Shown: piece by piece, positions 49,816 to 59,411 of the stretch
Layout: every line of letters starts with the position of its first letter
How positions within the stretch are numbered: the first letter of the stretch is position 1
Source of the DNA: Clostridium sp.
Lineage (GTDB): Bacteria > Bacteroidota > Bacteroidia > Bacteroidales > Muribaculaceae
Length of the DNA: 64,000 nucleotides
NCBI GenBank assembly: GCA_023666615.1
Contig: JAMPBQ010000002.1
Location: 26,885-90,884, forward strand
Direction of reading: 5' to 3'
Program-made: the position numbers and the translations under genes
Notes under the pieces: generated by a model
What the model saw: only the letters and a program-made list of their open reading frames with translations
What the model was told of the DNA's origin: nothing
Databases searched by the model: none

Positions 49816-50847
49816 TTACGAAAGAGAATTCCAGCCTTGGGCCCGCAGGCTCATCTCCTGGTCGTCGCGGGTCACAAGCACTGCCCCGAGTTCAGGCTTG
49901 GTGATATATCCTATCACCTTTACATCGTCTATATCCAGCACCTTGTCGTGGTCAGTGAGGGGCACGGTGAAAAGAAGCTCATAATCCTCCCCCCCATTGA
50001 GGGCGGCAGTTACGAGATTCATATTCAGCTCTTCTGCCATAACCGCTGTCTGATAGTCAATTGGAATCTTATCCTCATAAACGCGGCAGCCCACATTGCT
50101 CTCCTTGCAAATGTGCAGAAGTTCAGATGAAAGGCCATCACTGACGTCCATCATGGATGTAGGCTGGATGCCGGCTTTGCGCAATGATTCAATTACGTCG
50201 CGACGCGGTTCGGGCTTAAGCTGCCTTTCCACCAAATATTCCTTTCCACCAAAATCGGGCGTAAAATCCTTCTGTCCGGCGGAGGCGACCTTCTCACGCT
50301 CCAACAGCTGCAGGCCCATGTAGGCCGCGCCCAAATTTCCTGAAACGCATATCAAGTCCGTTTCCTTTGCGCCGCTGCGCTTAATGGCCTTTCCCTTTTC
50401 AACATCGCCAATGGCGGTGATGCTTATCACAAGTCCTTGCCTTGACGCCGTGGTGTCGCCGCCAACCAAATCCACGCCGTAGCGTTCGCAGCAAAGCCGC
50501 ATGCCGGAATAAAGCTCATCAAGATGCTCAACGGCGAATCTTGCTGATACGCCGAGCGATACCGTAATTTGCCGAGGGGTGCCGCCCATAGCGCAGATAT
50601 CAGATAGATTCACGGCTACCGCTTTGTAACCCAAATGCTTAAGGGGCACATATGTAAGGTCGAAATGCACGCCCTCAAGCAGCAAATCAGTGCTTACAAG
50701 CACCTCAGTATCAGGATATGAGAGTACGGCGCAATCATCGCCAACACCAAGAATGGTTGAGGCGTTGCGCGGCTCAATGCCTTTTGTAAGCCTATCTATG
50801 AGCCCAAACTCTCCAAGCTGAGAAATTTCAGTAAGTTTATCTTCCAT
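49816..50847 (-). CDS. thiL: Thiamine-monophosphate kinase
   Basis: 343 residues. PurM-like fold: N-terminal EISQLGEFGLIDRL, DDCAVLSYPDTEVLVSTDLLLEGVHFDL with metal-binding Asp, LVGGDTTASRQGLVIS and DVSDGLSSELLHIC, all ThiL signatures. It makes thiamine pyrophosphate from the monophosphate. No other thi genes are near. Last gene of the sppA-lpxK-punA-thiL run, separated from punA by a hairpin. Confidence 0.95.
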   Translation of the reverse strand: MEDKLTEISQLGEFGLIDRLTKGIEPRNASTILGVGDDCAVLSYPDTEVLVSTDLLLEGVHFDLTYVPLKHLGYKAVAVNLSDICAMGGTPRQITVSLGVSARFAVEHLDELYSGMRLCCERYGVDLVGGDTTASRQGLVISITAIGDVEKGKAIKRSGAKETDLICVSGNLGAAYMGLQLLEREKVASAGQKDFTPDFGGKEYLVERQLKPEPRRDVIESLRKAGIQPTSMMDVSDGLSSELLHICKESNVGCRVYEDKIPIDYQTAVMAEELNMNLVTAALNGGEDYELLFTVPLTDHDKVLDIDDVKVIGYITKPELGAVLVTRDDQEMSLRAQGWNSLS

Positions 50848-50867
50848 AGTCTTCTAATTACAAATTA

Positions 50868-50910
50868 AATAGTGAATAGGACATGCCCGATTGGCCGCCT
50901 ATCCACTATT
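50868..50910 (-). terminator. Imperfect 13-bp hairpin between punA and thiL
   Basis: AATAGTGAATAGG (50868-50880) and CCTATCCACTATT (50898-50910), one mismatch. AT-rich sequence follows on the minus strand but without a clean T-run; attenuation or 3'-end protection within the operon is possible. Confidence 0.45.
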
Positions 50911-50932
50911 AGCTTTTTGCTTAGAGGGAAAA

Positions 50933-51745
50933 TCAAGAGCGATTTACAAGTTCGCGCATAACCTCCATCATCTTAGGCTGGGCGGCCTCTGCTGCCTTCT
51001 GCACCTCCTCGTGTGAGGGAACCTCATGCACTTCCTTTCCGCCAAGATCGGTGATCACGGAAACACCGAACACCCTCATGCCGGAATGGTTAGCCACGAT
51101 AACTTCAGGCACCGTAGACATGCCCACGGCGTCGCCGCCAATGATGCGGAAATACTCGTATTCAGCCGGCGTCTCGAATGTCGGGCCGGGAGTGCCAACG
51201 TACACGCCGTGCATAACTCGTATGCCCTTCTCTTGAGCGATCTTGTCGGCGAGGACGATAAGCTCATGGCTGTACGCCTCGGTCATCGCGGGGAAGCGAG
51301 GACCAAGCTCAGCGTAATTCTTTCCGCGGAGAGGATTCTCGGGGAAGAGATTGATGTGGTCGGTGATGATCATTATGTCGCCAACGATGAAGTCCTTGTT
51401 CATGCCGCCGGCTGCGTTTGAAACGAAAAGCGTCTCAATGCCGAGGGCCTTCATCACGCGCACGGGGAATGTAACTTGCTTCATGTCATATCCCTCATAG
51501 TAGTGGAAACGGCCCTGCATAGCCATCACCTTCTTGTCGCCAAGCTTTCCGAAAATGAGGTTGCCGCTATGGCCCTCGACTGTGGAAACAGGGAAATTGG
51601 GGATTTGCGAATACGGGATATATTTCTTGTCTTCAATGTGGTCAACGAGAGCGCCGAGGCCGGTGCCAAGTATTATGGCCGTTTTTGGCATCTCGTCCAC
51701 CTGCTGGCGGATGTAGTCTGCCGTCTGTTTGATTTTCTCAAGCAT
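50933..51745 (-). CDS. punA: Purine-nucleoside phosphorylase
   Basis: 270 residues, the trimeric PNP class. Seen: IILGTGLGALVD with phosphate-binding Ser/Gly-type loop, VEGHSGNLIFGKL, MQGRFHYYEGYDM, SNAAGGMN and GVYVGTPGPTFETPAEYEY. It cleaves guanosine/inosine with phosphate in purine salvage. Located between lpxK and thiL on the minus strand. Confidence 0.96.
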   Translation of the reverse strand: MLEKIKQTADYIRQQVDEMPKTAIILGTGLGALVDHIEDKKYIPYSQIPNFPVSTVEGHSGNLIFGKLGDKKVMAMQGRFHYYEGYDMKQVTFPVRVMKALGIETLFVSNAAGGMNKDFIVGDIMIITDHINLFPENPLRGKNYAELGPRFPAMTEAYSHELIVLADKIAQEKGIRVMHGVYVGTPGPTFETPAEYEYFRIIGGDAVGMSTVPEVIVANHSGMRVFGVSVITDLGGKEVHEVPSHEEVQKAAEAAQPKMMEVMRELVNRS

Positions 51746-51870
51746 CTGAAGTTGGTTTTAATTATCTGAATTTGGTATTAACTTTATGTATTTCTATTCT
51801 TTATGCATTTATGCCGATGTAGTGTCCAAACTGCGCTGATTTCTGTTGATGGAACGACCACACTATAAAT

Positions 51871-51891
51871 AAACGATGAAAATCATCGTTT
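51871..51891 (-). terminator. 9-bp hairpin overlapping the lpxK stop
   Basis: AAACGATGA-AAA-TCATCGTTT. The lpxK stop codon (51883-51885) is inside the stem. A short AT-rich tail follows; weak terminator at most. Confidence 0.4.
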
Positions 51892-52986
51892 TGTTTGCGG
51901 CCGCTTTGATTTAATCAGGCGGCGCACCGTATCAATGAACGCTTGCGATTCTCCCCGCATAATATCCACTTGCACAGGCAGATAGTAGACGTAGGGCTTG
52001 AGATCGTGCGGAAAATATGGGCAATTTATCATTCTGACGGCATCCTTTTCGGTGGTAATCAAGAACTTGCGGTTAGCGTTCATTGTCTCGAAACGCTGGA
52101 GCAACAAAGCCGTATCTTTCTTCGTAAAGGCGTGATGGTCAGGGAAAACATTCACCCTAACCTTAGCCTTGAAATGCTTGACATATCTCACAAAAGGCTT
52201 GGGATTGCCAATGCCGGCCACGGCGAGCAACATATCTTCGGACGTGAGCCAATCAAGCGAAGGGGCAATGGGCGGGGCTATGTCAGGGAAAACGGGCGAA
52301 AGCTTGGCGTAAGTAAATTTTGAAAAGAAAAGCGACTGGAACGGCAATAGCCGAAGATTTTCCTCAAATATGCGATAGTCAAGGGCCGTAATCTTCTCGG
52401 GGCATTTCGTGGCGATCACAATGTCGGCGCGGTGCGAACCGCTGCGAGGCTCGCGAAGGTGGCCATATGGGAGGATAGAGTCTTCGAAATATGGACGGTT
52501 GTACTCGGTGAGCAAAATAGAAACGGTAGGCTTTACGTACCTATGCTGGAAAGAATCGTCGAGCACCACAAGGTCGATGCGCGGATCGATGCGAAGCAAT
52601 TCGCTGATGCCCGCCACGCGATCCTCGCACACAGCCACCGGCACCTCGCATCCAAACTTATGATAGATTTGATATGGCTCGTCGCCAACATCGGAAGGCG
52701 TGCTGCGCTTTGTGGCCATAACAAATCCGGAAGTAGAGCGTTTATAACCGCGGCTCAGCACCGCAATGTGGAAACTGTGGCGAAGCCTGCCCACGACATA
52801 TTCCACATGAGGCGTCTTGCCGGTGCCTCCGGCGCAAAGATTGCCCACGCCAATCGTAGGAATATCAAACTCCTTCTCCTTCAGGATTTTGAGTTCGAAC
52901 ATCCAATTGCGGGCCACCACCCCCGCGCCATACAGGCAAGAGAGCGGCAACAGCAATGTCTTGGCCAGCCAACCTTTCCGTTTCAT
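51883..52986 (-). CDS. lpxK: Tetraacyldisaccharide 4'-kinase
   Basis: 367 residues. N-terminal membrane-associated helix, P-loop-like VGNLCAGGTGKTPHVEYVV (~43-61), SRGYKRSTSGF, GDEPYQIYHKFGCEVPVAVCEDR and DDSFQHRYVKP are standard LpxK motifs. It adds the 4'-phosphate of lipid A. It is immediately downstream of sppA and upstream of punA, a conserved Bacteroidetes order. Confidence 0.96.
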   Translation of the reverse strand: MKRKGWLAKTLLLPLSCLYGAGVVARNWMFELKILKEKEFDIPTIGVGNLCAGGTGKTPHVEYVVGRLRHSFHIAVLSRGYKRSTSGFVMATKRSTPSDVGDEPYQIYHKFGCEVPVAVCEDRVAGISELLRIDPRIDLVVLDDSFQHRYVKPTVSILLTEYNRPYFEDSILPYGHLREPRSGSHRADIVIATKCPEKITALDYRIFEENLRLLPFQSLFFSKFTYAKLSPVFPDIAPPIAPSLDWLTSEDMLLAVAGIGNPKPFVRYVKHFKAKVRVNVFPDHHAFTKKDTALLLQRFETMNANRKFLITTEKDAVRMINCPYFPHDLKPYVYYLPVQVDIMRGESQAFIDTVRRLIKSKRPQTKR

Positions 52987-53057
52987 CCTATGAAAAATTC
53001 ACTTTGTCTATTATTATCCAGCGGGATAGCAAAACCGCAATTGAAATTTACAGGCAA

Positions 53058-54815
53058 TTATTCAACCAAAATATACTCCATGCGAGCCTGCACGGGATTC
53101 ATATTTTTTATGCTTTCAGCAAACTTCTTCATGCGGACAAACTCCGATAAAGACTCGGCCGAACCGTACTCCACGCTATTGAGGCCTCCAAAGAGAACCT
53201 TCTTCCAATCATCCTCAATAGAAGGATAGCATGCGTATCTGTCAGCGTCAATATCAAGCTCCTTTGCCATCGCCTTTACCGCATCATTGAGAGTGCCCAG
53301 TTCATCCACAAGGCCGATCTTCAGAGCTGAAACGCCATCCCATACGCGGCCTCCGCCAATAGCCTTGACTGAATCCTGCGGAATATGACGGCCTGCGGCG
53401 ACACGCGAGGTGAACGTCTCGTAGCCGCGCTCGACGTATGACTGCATAGCCGCGAGCTGCCGCTCAGTGCCAGGCTCCGTGAAAGTCGGGAAATTGGCGT
53501 TGGGGGAGGAAGCCACGGTCTCAAAGGCAAGGCCGAGCTTGTCGGTGAGAAGCACGTGGGCGTTGGGAATCATTCCAAATATGCCAATCGAACCCGTAAG
53601 AGTTGTCGGGTCAGCATAAATGCGGTCAGCTCCACAAGATATGTAATAACCGCCTGAAGCGGCATAATCACCCATCGAAACGTAGAAAGGCTTGCCCGTC
53701 TCCTTGAACTTCTCCAAAGCGTGCCAAATCTGCTCAGAGGCGAAGGCGCTGCCGCCTCCTGAATTAACACGAAGCACCAGGCCGGCCACCTTATCATTGT
53801 CGGCCAGCTTGGCTATTTCAGGCACAAGCAAATCATCCACAATGCCTTCCGTGCCCGAATCAACGATATCGCCCACGGCATAGAGCACAGCGACATGCTT
53901 TTTGCCAGAAGCCTTTGAACCCTTGACCTTCAGATAGTTGGAAGGAGTAACGAGCGGGAGCTTATCGTCCTTGTCGATGTCAAGCCTTTCGCGCAATTCG
54001 TCCTCTACCTCCGAGCGGTATTTCAATTCGCTCACCATCTTGCGGTCAACGTACACCTCCGGGGCCCATGTGAACGAGAGGCTGTCGGCCCACATATCCA
54101 CCTGGCTTGCGTCAACACCGCGGGCCTTGGCGATTTCAGAAGCCATGCATCCCCAAAGCTGGTTCACATAAATCGAGGTTTGCAGCTTGCTGGGCTCGCT
54201 CATGCTCGTGCGGATAAAAGGCTCAACGGCGCTCTTAAACGAACCTACCTTCACCACCTGCACTTCCACGCCAAGCTTTTCCAAGAGGCCGGTGAAGAAT
54301 ATAGTCTGCACGCCAATGCCGTGGACATTAAGGCTGCCGACGGGATTGAGGTAAACCACATCGGCAAGCGAGGCCATGTAATAATCGCCCTGCTCATAAC
54401 TGTCGGCATAAGCGTAAATCTTCTTGCCAGAAGTTTTAAATTCCTTTAGGGCCTCAACCACCTCCGAACGGGATGCAATACCCATCGAAGCACCATTGCA
54501 GTTGATATATATAGCCTTGATTTTCTTATCTTTAGCGGCGATGCGGATGGAGGAAACAATGTCGGAGAGGCATTCTGAGGCTAAGTCGTTGCCATTCAGC
54601 ACGTCATATATGTCAAATTGTGCCGGCCTTTCAGGAATAGACCCCGTAAGGTTAAGATACAGAATGCCTTCCGTGGGAGTGATATCGGCGCTTGAACCGA
54701 TGGCTTTAGCCAAAGAAGCCACCAGACCGACAACCAACACAAACCCTAATATTATTATTGACAACCAAAACCCGGCCATCGTGCCAAGCATGGATATGAA
54801 GAAACGTTTAAGCAT
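53058..54815 (-). CDS. sppA: Signal peptide peptidase SppA, long form
   Basis: 585 residues, the 67-kDa two-domain form. One N-terminal membrane helix (FWLSIIILGFVLVVGLVASL). The N-domain carries the catalytic Lys region (SFKSAVEPFIRTSM) and the C-domain carries the Ser nucleophile in GDYAASGGYYISCGAD, with NSGGGSAFASEQI before it. It degrades signal peptides and may trim membrane proteins in the periplasmic face. Promoter at 54843-54875; followed by lpxK. Confidence 0.95.
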   Translation of the reverse strand: MLKRFFISMLGTMAGFWLSIIILGFVLVVGLVASLAKAIGSSADITPTEGILYLNLTGSIPERPAQFDIYDVLNGNDLASECLSDIVSSIRIAAKDKKIKAIYINCNGASMGIASRSEVVEALKEFKTSGKKIYAYADSYEQGDYYMASLADVVYLNPVGSLNVHGIGVQTIFFTGLLEKLGVEVQVVKVGSFKSAVEPFIRTSMSEPSKLQTSIYVNQLWGCMASEIAKARGVDASQVDMWADSLSFTWAPEVYVDRKMVSELKYRSEVEDELRERLDIDKDDKLPLVTPSNYLKVKGSKASGKKHVAVLYAVGDIVDSGTEGIVDDLLVPEIAKLADNDKVAGLVLRVNSGGGSAFASEQIWHALEKFKETGKPFYVSMGDYAASGGYYISCGADRIYADPTTLTGSIGIFGMIPNAHVLLTDKLGLAFETVASSPNANFPTFTEPGTERQLAAMQSYVERGYETFTSRVAAGRHIPQDSVKAIGGGRVWDGVSALKIGLVDELGTLNDAVKAMAKELDIDADRYACYPSIEDDWKKVLFGGLNSVEYGSAESLSEFVRMKKFAESIKNMNPVQARMEYILVE

Positions 54816-54842
54816 TATTTTCGATGTTAAGACTTTATTTCA

Positions 54843-54875
54843 CAAAGTTAGTAATAATTTTTTTAACTATTCAAT
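54843..54875 (-). promoter_or_regulatory. Promoter for the sppA-lpxK-punA-thiL run
   Basis: Minus strand: ATTG (54875-54872), 21 nt, TAACTTTG (54850-54843), 28 nt before the sppA start. Confidence 0.65.
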
Positions 54876-54920
54876 AAATTTTCGCATAAAATTTTGCAGT
54901 AACGCGGTTTTTGCGTCAAT

Positions 54921-55670
54921 TTATTGGAAAGCGGCGTTGGCGAGGGCCAGTGATTCAGGCTTGCCGACGTCAAACCACCGATAATCCTCCTTGGGCGCAT
55001 AGCCCATAATCTTAATGCGCGCGCAAAAATCTATATAGAAAGGCATTATCGGAAAGGCCTCCCTTCCGCCGGCATATTGGCGCAAGGAAGCGAAGATAGA
55101 CTGAGAAAGCACATGTACTCCCCCAAAGGCGAATTTATTCAAGAGCGAAATATCAGAGCCACAACCTTCGACCTCATGCATTTTCACCTCGCCGGTGTTG
55201 ACGTTAGTCCAGCCGCGCATGCGCATGCCATCGTCCATAAGAAGATAGCGGCTTGTCTTGCGATCCGCCACGAGGAGCGTGGCGTCCGCCGCATTCCGGC
55301 AATGGCAATCCGCCATCCTCGCTATGTCAAAATCAGTGACAATGTCGGCGTTATGCACCAATACGGGCCCACTGCCCTCAAGCCATTTCGAGGCAGCCAA
55401 AATGCCGCCACCGGTGTCAAGGAGTTGAGCTGTCTCGTCACTAATGGCCAAATCTACGCCAAAATTGTCGTTGCCGCGCAGAAATTCAATTATTTGAGAT
55501 GAGAAATGATGCACATTAACCACCATTTGGGTTATGCCTGCGGCCTTAAGCTTGAGAATAACCCTTTGAAGCATGGGAATGCCGCCAACCGGCACGAGAG
55601 CCTTTGGATGCTCAAGCGTGAACGGCTTAAGCCGCGTGCCCAAACCGGCGGCGAAAATCAAAGCTTTCAT
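54921..55670 (-). CDS. Sugar nucleotidyltransferase, MurU/mannose-1-P guanylyltransferase-like
   Basis: 249 residues. Nucleotide-binding start IFAAGLGTRLKPFTLEHPKALVPVGG, metal-binding Asp in VHNADIVTDFD and sugar-site region FNVGKPESLA-like (RWFDVGKPESLALA). The gene upstream encodes an aminoglycoside-kinase-like protein and shares one base with it (TGATG). The AmgK/MurU pair of Pseudomonas makes UDP-MurNAc from recycled MurNAc; by analogy this could be the uridylyltransferase step, but a GDP-mannose role cannot be excluded. Confidence 0.85.
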   Translation of the reverse strand: MKALIFAAGLGTRLKPFTLEHPKALVPVGGIPMLQRVILKLKAAGITQMVVNVHHFSSQIIEFLRGNDNFGVDLAISDETAQLLDTGGGILAASKWLEGSGPVLVHNADIVTDFDIARMADCHCRNAADATLLVADRKTSRYLLMDDGMRMRGWTNVNTGEVKMHEVEGCGSDISLLNKFAFGGVHVLSQSIFASLRQYAGGREAFPIMPFYIDFCARIKIMGYAPKEDYRWFDVGKPESLALANAAFQ

Positions 55671-57109
55671 CAGGCCTTTGGCAAAAATTCCTGTTCGATG
55701 TCCTGCTCGCGATGCACAAGCTCAACCTTAACATTGAACTTCTTATTTAGGTGTTCGGCCATATGCTGGGCGCTGTAGACCGAGCGATGCTGGCCGCCGG
55801 TGCATCCGAAGGCCACCATAAGATTTGTGAAGCCACGCTCAATGTACCTCTTAACAGAAGAATCGACAAGAGCATAGCAATGATCGAGGAAGGCTGTGAT
55901 TTCGCCGTCATCCTCAAGGAACTTAATCACTTGCTTGTCGAGGCCGGTGAAAGGCTTGTAACGCTCATACTTGCCCGGATTGTTCACGGCTCGGCAGTCA
56001 AACACATATCCGCCGCCATTGCCCGTAGTGTCAGAAGGTATGCCCTTTTTGTAGGCAAAACTCATCACCTTAACGGTCAAGGCCTGCTTCTGCAGCACAT
56101 CGCTGAACTGCTTCATCTCGGTGAGCCGGCGCAAAAGGTCGTCGAGATATGGATATTCTGTGAAAGGCTTTTTCAGGAGGTCGCGGAGATTGGCTATGGC
56201 GAAAGGCACGCTCTGAAGGAAATGCGGCTTCTTCTCAAAATAGCCGCGGAATCCGTATGCGCCAAGCACCTGCATTGTGCGGAAGAGGACGAAATGGCGC
56301 AGCTGCTCCATGAAATAGTCGTAATCCACCGGCTTATAGCGGCTTAAGCTGGATACATATTCGTTTATCAGCTCGTTGCGCAGACTGTCGGGGAAATTGG
56401 CCTTTGCTTGCCAAAGGAATGAGGCTACATCGTAGAAGAACGGGCCCTTTCTTCCGCCCTGGAAATCAATGAACCACGGCTCTCCGTCCTTAATCATCAC
56501 ATTTCGGCTCTGGAAATCGCGGTACATGAAAGTGCTTGACTTGCTGCGCATCAGCACCTCGGCCAGGGCCTGGAAGTCGTCCTCAAGCTTGTCCTCCTGA
56601 AACTCTATGCCTGTGGCCTTCAAAAAACAATACTTGAAATAGTTGAGGTCCCACATGATGCTGCGCACGTCAAACTCAATCGGGGGATAGCACTTGCTGA
56701 ACTGCAGGCCAACGGCGCCGGAGAATTGCACGTCAGGCAGCTTCCTGATTGTTTTCACCAAAAGGGCCTTCTCCTCGGCGGAGAACGAGCGCGTGGCTCT
56801 CCCCTTCTCTATCGCGTTGAACAGCAGGGTGTCGCCAAGGTCTTGCTGGAGATATGTGAGATGGTCGTCGCTCACCGCGGCAACCTTCGGCACGGCTATC
56901 CCGCGCTCGCGGAAATGCTCGTCGAGGTAGATAAACGCCTCATTCTCCTCCTTGCAAGTGCCCAAAACACCCACGAGCGACTCATGCCCCGGCGCCTGCA
57001 GGCGAAAATAGCGCCTGTTGGAGCCGGATGTCGGCAACTCGTCTATTGTTGTCGGCCGCACCCCCGTTGTGGAGGCGTAAAGGGCGGCCAATCTTGATTC
57101 CGCTGTCAT
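55670..57109 (-). CDS. AmgK-like sugar kinase fused to a RapZ C-terminal domain
   Basis: 479 residues. Residues ~1-330 are an aminoglycoside phosphotransferase-type kinase: GSNRRYFRL lobe, catalytic loop MYRDFQSRNVMI (~195) and metal site FIDFQGGRKGPFFYDV (~212). Residues ~345-475 are RapZ-C-like: VFDCRAVNNPG, GFTNLMVAFGCTGGQHRSVY, HREQD. In E. coli RapZ senses GlcN-6-P and controls RNase E targeting of glmZ; the linking of an amino-sugar kinase to this sensor module fits cell-wall sugar metabolism. Coupled to the nucleotidyltransferase by TGATG. Confidence 0.88.
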   Translation of the reverse strand: MTAESRLAALYASTTGVRPTTIDELPTSGSNRRYFRLQAPGHESLVGVLGTCKEENEAFIYLDEHFRERGIAVPKVAAVSDDHLTYLQQDLGDTLLFNAIEKGRATRSFSAEEKALLVKTIRKLPDVQFSGAVGLQFSKCYPPIEFDVRSIMWDLNYFKYCFLKATGIEFQEDKLEDDFQALAEVLMRSKSSTFMYRDFQSRNVMIKDGEPWFIDFQGGRKGPFFYDVASFLWQAKANFPDSLRNELINEYVSSLSRYKPVDYDYFMEQLRHFVLFRTMQVLGAYGFRGYFEKKPHFLQSVPFAIANLRDLLKKPFTEYPYLDDLLRRLTEMKQFSDVLQKQALTVKVMSFAYKKGIPSDTTGNGGGYVFDCRAVNNPGKYERYKPFTGLDKQVIKFLEDDGEITAFLDHCYALVDSSVKRYIERGFTNLMVAFGCTGGQHRSVYSAQHMAEHLNKKFNVKVELVHREQDIEQEFLPKA

Positions 57110-57165
57110 GCGCGATTCTGTTATTGATTAAGTTAAAGTACTGAAAAACTATTAATTAAAACTCA

Positions 57166-59349
57166 TTAATACCCAAGATCGGAAAGGAATTTGATGCGCA
57201 CGAGACGAACTTCGTCCTCCGTGCAGTCATCTTCCAGATCCTCAATGGCTTTCTGCATGTCATCTTTCTCCGACTTTTTGAAATAGTCATATATAATTTC
57301 CTGAACATCAGGGTCGACCACTTCATTGATATAGTACGAAATATTGATTTTGCTGCCGGAGTACATAATGGCCTCGATCTCATCCAAAAGCTCAGAGAAC
57401 TCAAGGCCGTAGGCCTCAGCCAGCTCGTCGAGGGGAACGCGCCGGTCGATCGCCTGGATTATGCTGCGCTTCTGCTTGCTCTTGTTTGGCATGCTGCGCA
57501 CCCTGAGGTCCTCAGGGCGCTCAATCTCATTGTCCTCCACGTGCTTCTTTATGACCTTTACGAACTCCTCGCCATAGCGCTTGGCCTTTCCGGCTCCGAC
57601 GCCGGAAATGTTCTGCAGTTCCTCAATCGTGACGGGGTAGGTGGTGGCCATAGCCTCCAGGGAGAAATCCTGGAAAATCACGTAAGGGGGCACCTCAAGC
57701 TTTTTCGCCACCTTCTTACGCAAGTCCTTGAGAATGTTGTACAGCTCAGGGTCGACGGCGCATCCCGCGCCGCTCTTCACCACAACTTCCTCTTCATTGT
57801 CTTCAAAATCGTTGTCCTCCACAATCTTGAACGAAACGGGCTTCTTCAGGAAGGCCTTTCCGGCCTTGGTGACATGGAGAATGCCGTAGTTTTCAATGTC
57901 CCGATCGAAATATCCGGCAATCACGGCCTGATGCAGCACGGCGCTCAGATGGCGCTCCTCGGCATTGTTGGCGCACCCGAACACCTCGAGCTCGTCATGG
58001 CCAAAACTTTTCACATCGGCCGTAACACGGCCTCTCATAACGTTGATAATGTGCTCTGCTTTGAATTTTTCTTTAAGGGCGAGCACTGTCTCGATCGCCG
58101 CAAGCAAATCTTCTTTAGCTTCCACTTTTTTCTTAGGATTAACGCAATTATCGCAGTTTCCACAGCTATCCGGCAAGTAGTCCTCGCCGAAATAGTGCAT
58201 AAGCGCCTTTCGGCGGCAAATCGACGTCTCGGCATACGAGACGGTCTCCGCCAGGAGCTGCTTGCCAATTTCCTGCTCAGTCAGCGGCTTGCTTTGCATG
58301 AACTTCTCCATCTTCTGCAAGTCCTTTGCCGAATAGTATGTGATGCACTGCCCTTCGCCCCCGTCGCGCCCGGCGCGGCCAGTCTCCTGGTAATAGCCTT
58401 CGAGCGACTTGGGCATGTCATAATGAATTACAAATCTCACATCTGGCTTGTCGATGCCCATGCCGAAAGCAATGGTTGCGACAATGACATCGACTGTTTC
58501 AAGCAAAAAGGCGTCCTGGTTGGCCGAGCGCGTGGCAGCGTCCATTCCGGCATGGTAAGGCAAGGCCTTAATGTCGTTGAGCTTAAGGAGCTCGGCCAGC
58601 TCTTCCACCTTTTTGCGGCTCAGGCAATATATAATGCCTGACTTTCCTGCGTTGTTTTTGATGAATCTGATGATGTCTCTGTCCACATTCTGCGTCTTTC
58701 CCTTTATCTCATAGTAGAGGTTGGGGCGGTTGAACGACGACTTGAACACCCGGCATCCGTTCATGCCCAGGCTCTTCTCAATGTCATGCTGCACCTTTGG
58801 GGTGGCCGTGGCGGTGAGGGCGATGATGGGCCTGACCTGTATCTCATTGATCAGCGGGCGTATCCTTCGGTATTCCGGTCGGAAATCGTGCCCCCATTCC
58901 GATATGCAGTGCGCCTCGTCGACGGCGTAGAATGAAATCGGGAACGACTTGAAGAACTCCACGTTTTCAGGCTTTGCCAGCGACTCCGGGGCCACATATA
59001 GGAGCTTGGTGCGGCCGTTGAGCACGTCGTCCTTCACCTGGTCCACGGCTGCCTTGTTGAGCGAGGAGTTCAGGAAATGCGCTATGTTGTCGGCCTCGCT
59101 GAAATTCCGCATGGCGTCGACCTGATTCTTCATAAGCGCGATCAGGGGTGAAATCACGATGGCTGTGCCCGGCATCAAGAGCGCAGGCAACTGGTAGCAG
59201 AGCGATTTTCCGCCGCCGGTGGGCATGAGCACAAATGTGTCATTTCCATCCATAAGGTTGCGGATTATAGCTTCCTGGTTGCCTTTGAATTTGTCGAAGC
59301 CGAAATGCCGCTTCAGGGCCTCGGCGAGGAGATTTGGGTCGGTGGCCAT
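57166..59349 (-). CDS. recQ: ATP-dependent DNA helicase RecQ
   Basis: 727 residues, longer than E. coli RecQ (~610). Walker A PTGGGKSLCYQLPALL, DEAH box VDEAHCISEWGHDFRPEY, motif VI YYQETGRAGRDG, zinc cysteines in CRRKALMHYF...SCGNCDNC, RQC winged helix (~410-510) and an HRDC domain (~530-610: VPPYVIFQDFSLEAMA). A further C-terminal region (~620-727) with EDLRVRSMPNKSKQKRS is the extension seen in Bacteroidetes RecQ. Acts in recombination and replication restart. Follows clpX by 62 nt. Confidence 0.96.
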   Translation of the reverse strand: MATDPNLLAEALKRHFGFDKFKGNQEAIIRNLMDGNDTFVLMPTGGGKSLCYQLPALLMPGTAIVISPLIALMKNQVDAMRNFSEADNIAHFLNSSLNKAAVDQVKDDVLNGRTKLLYVAPESLAKPENVEFFKSFPISFYAVDEAHCISEWGHDFRPEYRRIRPLINEIQVRPIIALTATATPKVQHDIEKSLGMNGCRVFKSSFNRPNLYYEIKGKTQNVDRDIIRFIKNNAGKSGIIYCLSRKKVEELAELLKLNDIKALPYHAGMDAATRSANQDAFLLETVDVIVATIAFGMGIDKPDVRFVIHYDMPKSLEGYYQETGRAGRDGGEGQCITYYSAKDLQKMEKFMQSKPLTEQEIGKQLLAETVSYAETSICRRKALMHYFGEDYLPDSCGNCDNCVNPKKKVEAKEDLLAAIETVLALKEKFKAEHIINVMRGRVTADVKSFGHDELEVFGCANNAEERHLSAVLHQAVIAGYFDRDIENYGILHVTKAGKAFLKKPVSFKIVEDNDFEDNEEEVVVKSGAGCAVDPELYNILKDLRKKVAKKLEVPPYVIFQDFSLEAMATTYPVTIEELQNISGVGAGKAKRYGEEFVKVIKKHVEDNEIERPEDLRVRSMPNKSKQKRSIIQAIDRRVPLDELAEAYGLEFSELLDEIEAIMYSGSKINISYYINEVVDPDVQEIIYDYFKKSEKDDMQKAIEDLEDDCTEDEVRLVRIKFLSDLGY

Positions 59350-59411
59350 GGTGTGGATTTTGGGGTGTGGAAGAGATTCTTTTTTTCTTTCGTTATTTCA
59401 ATCTGTTGAAT

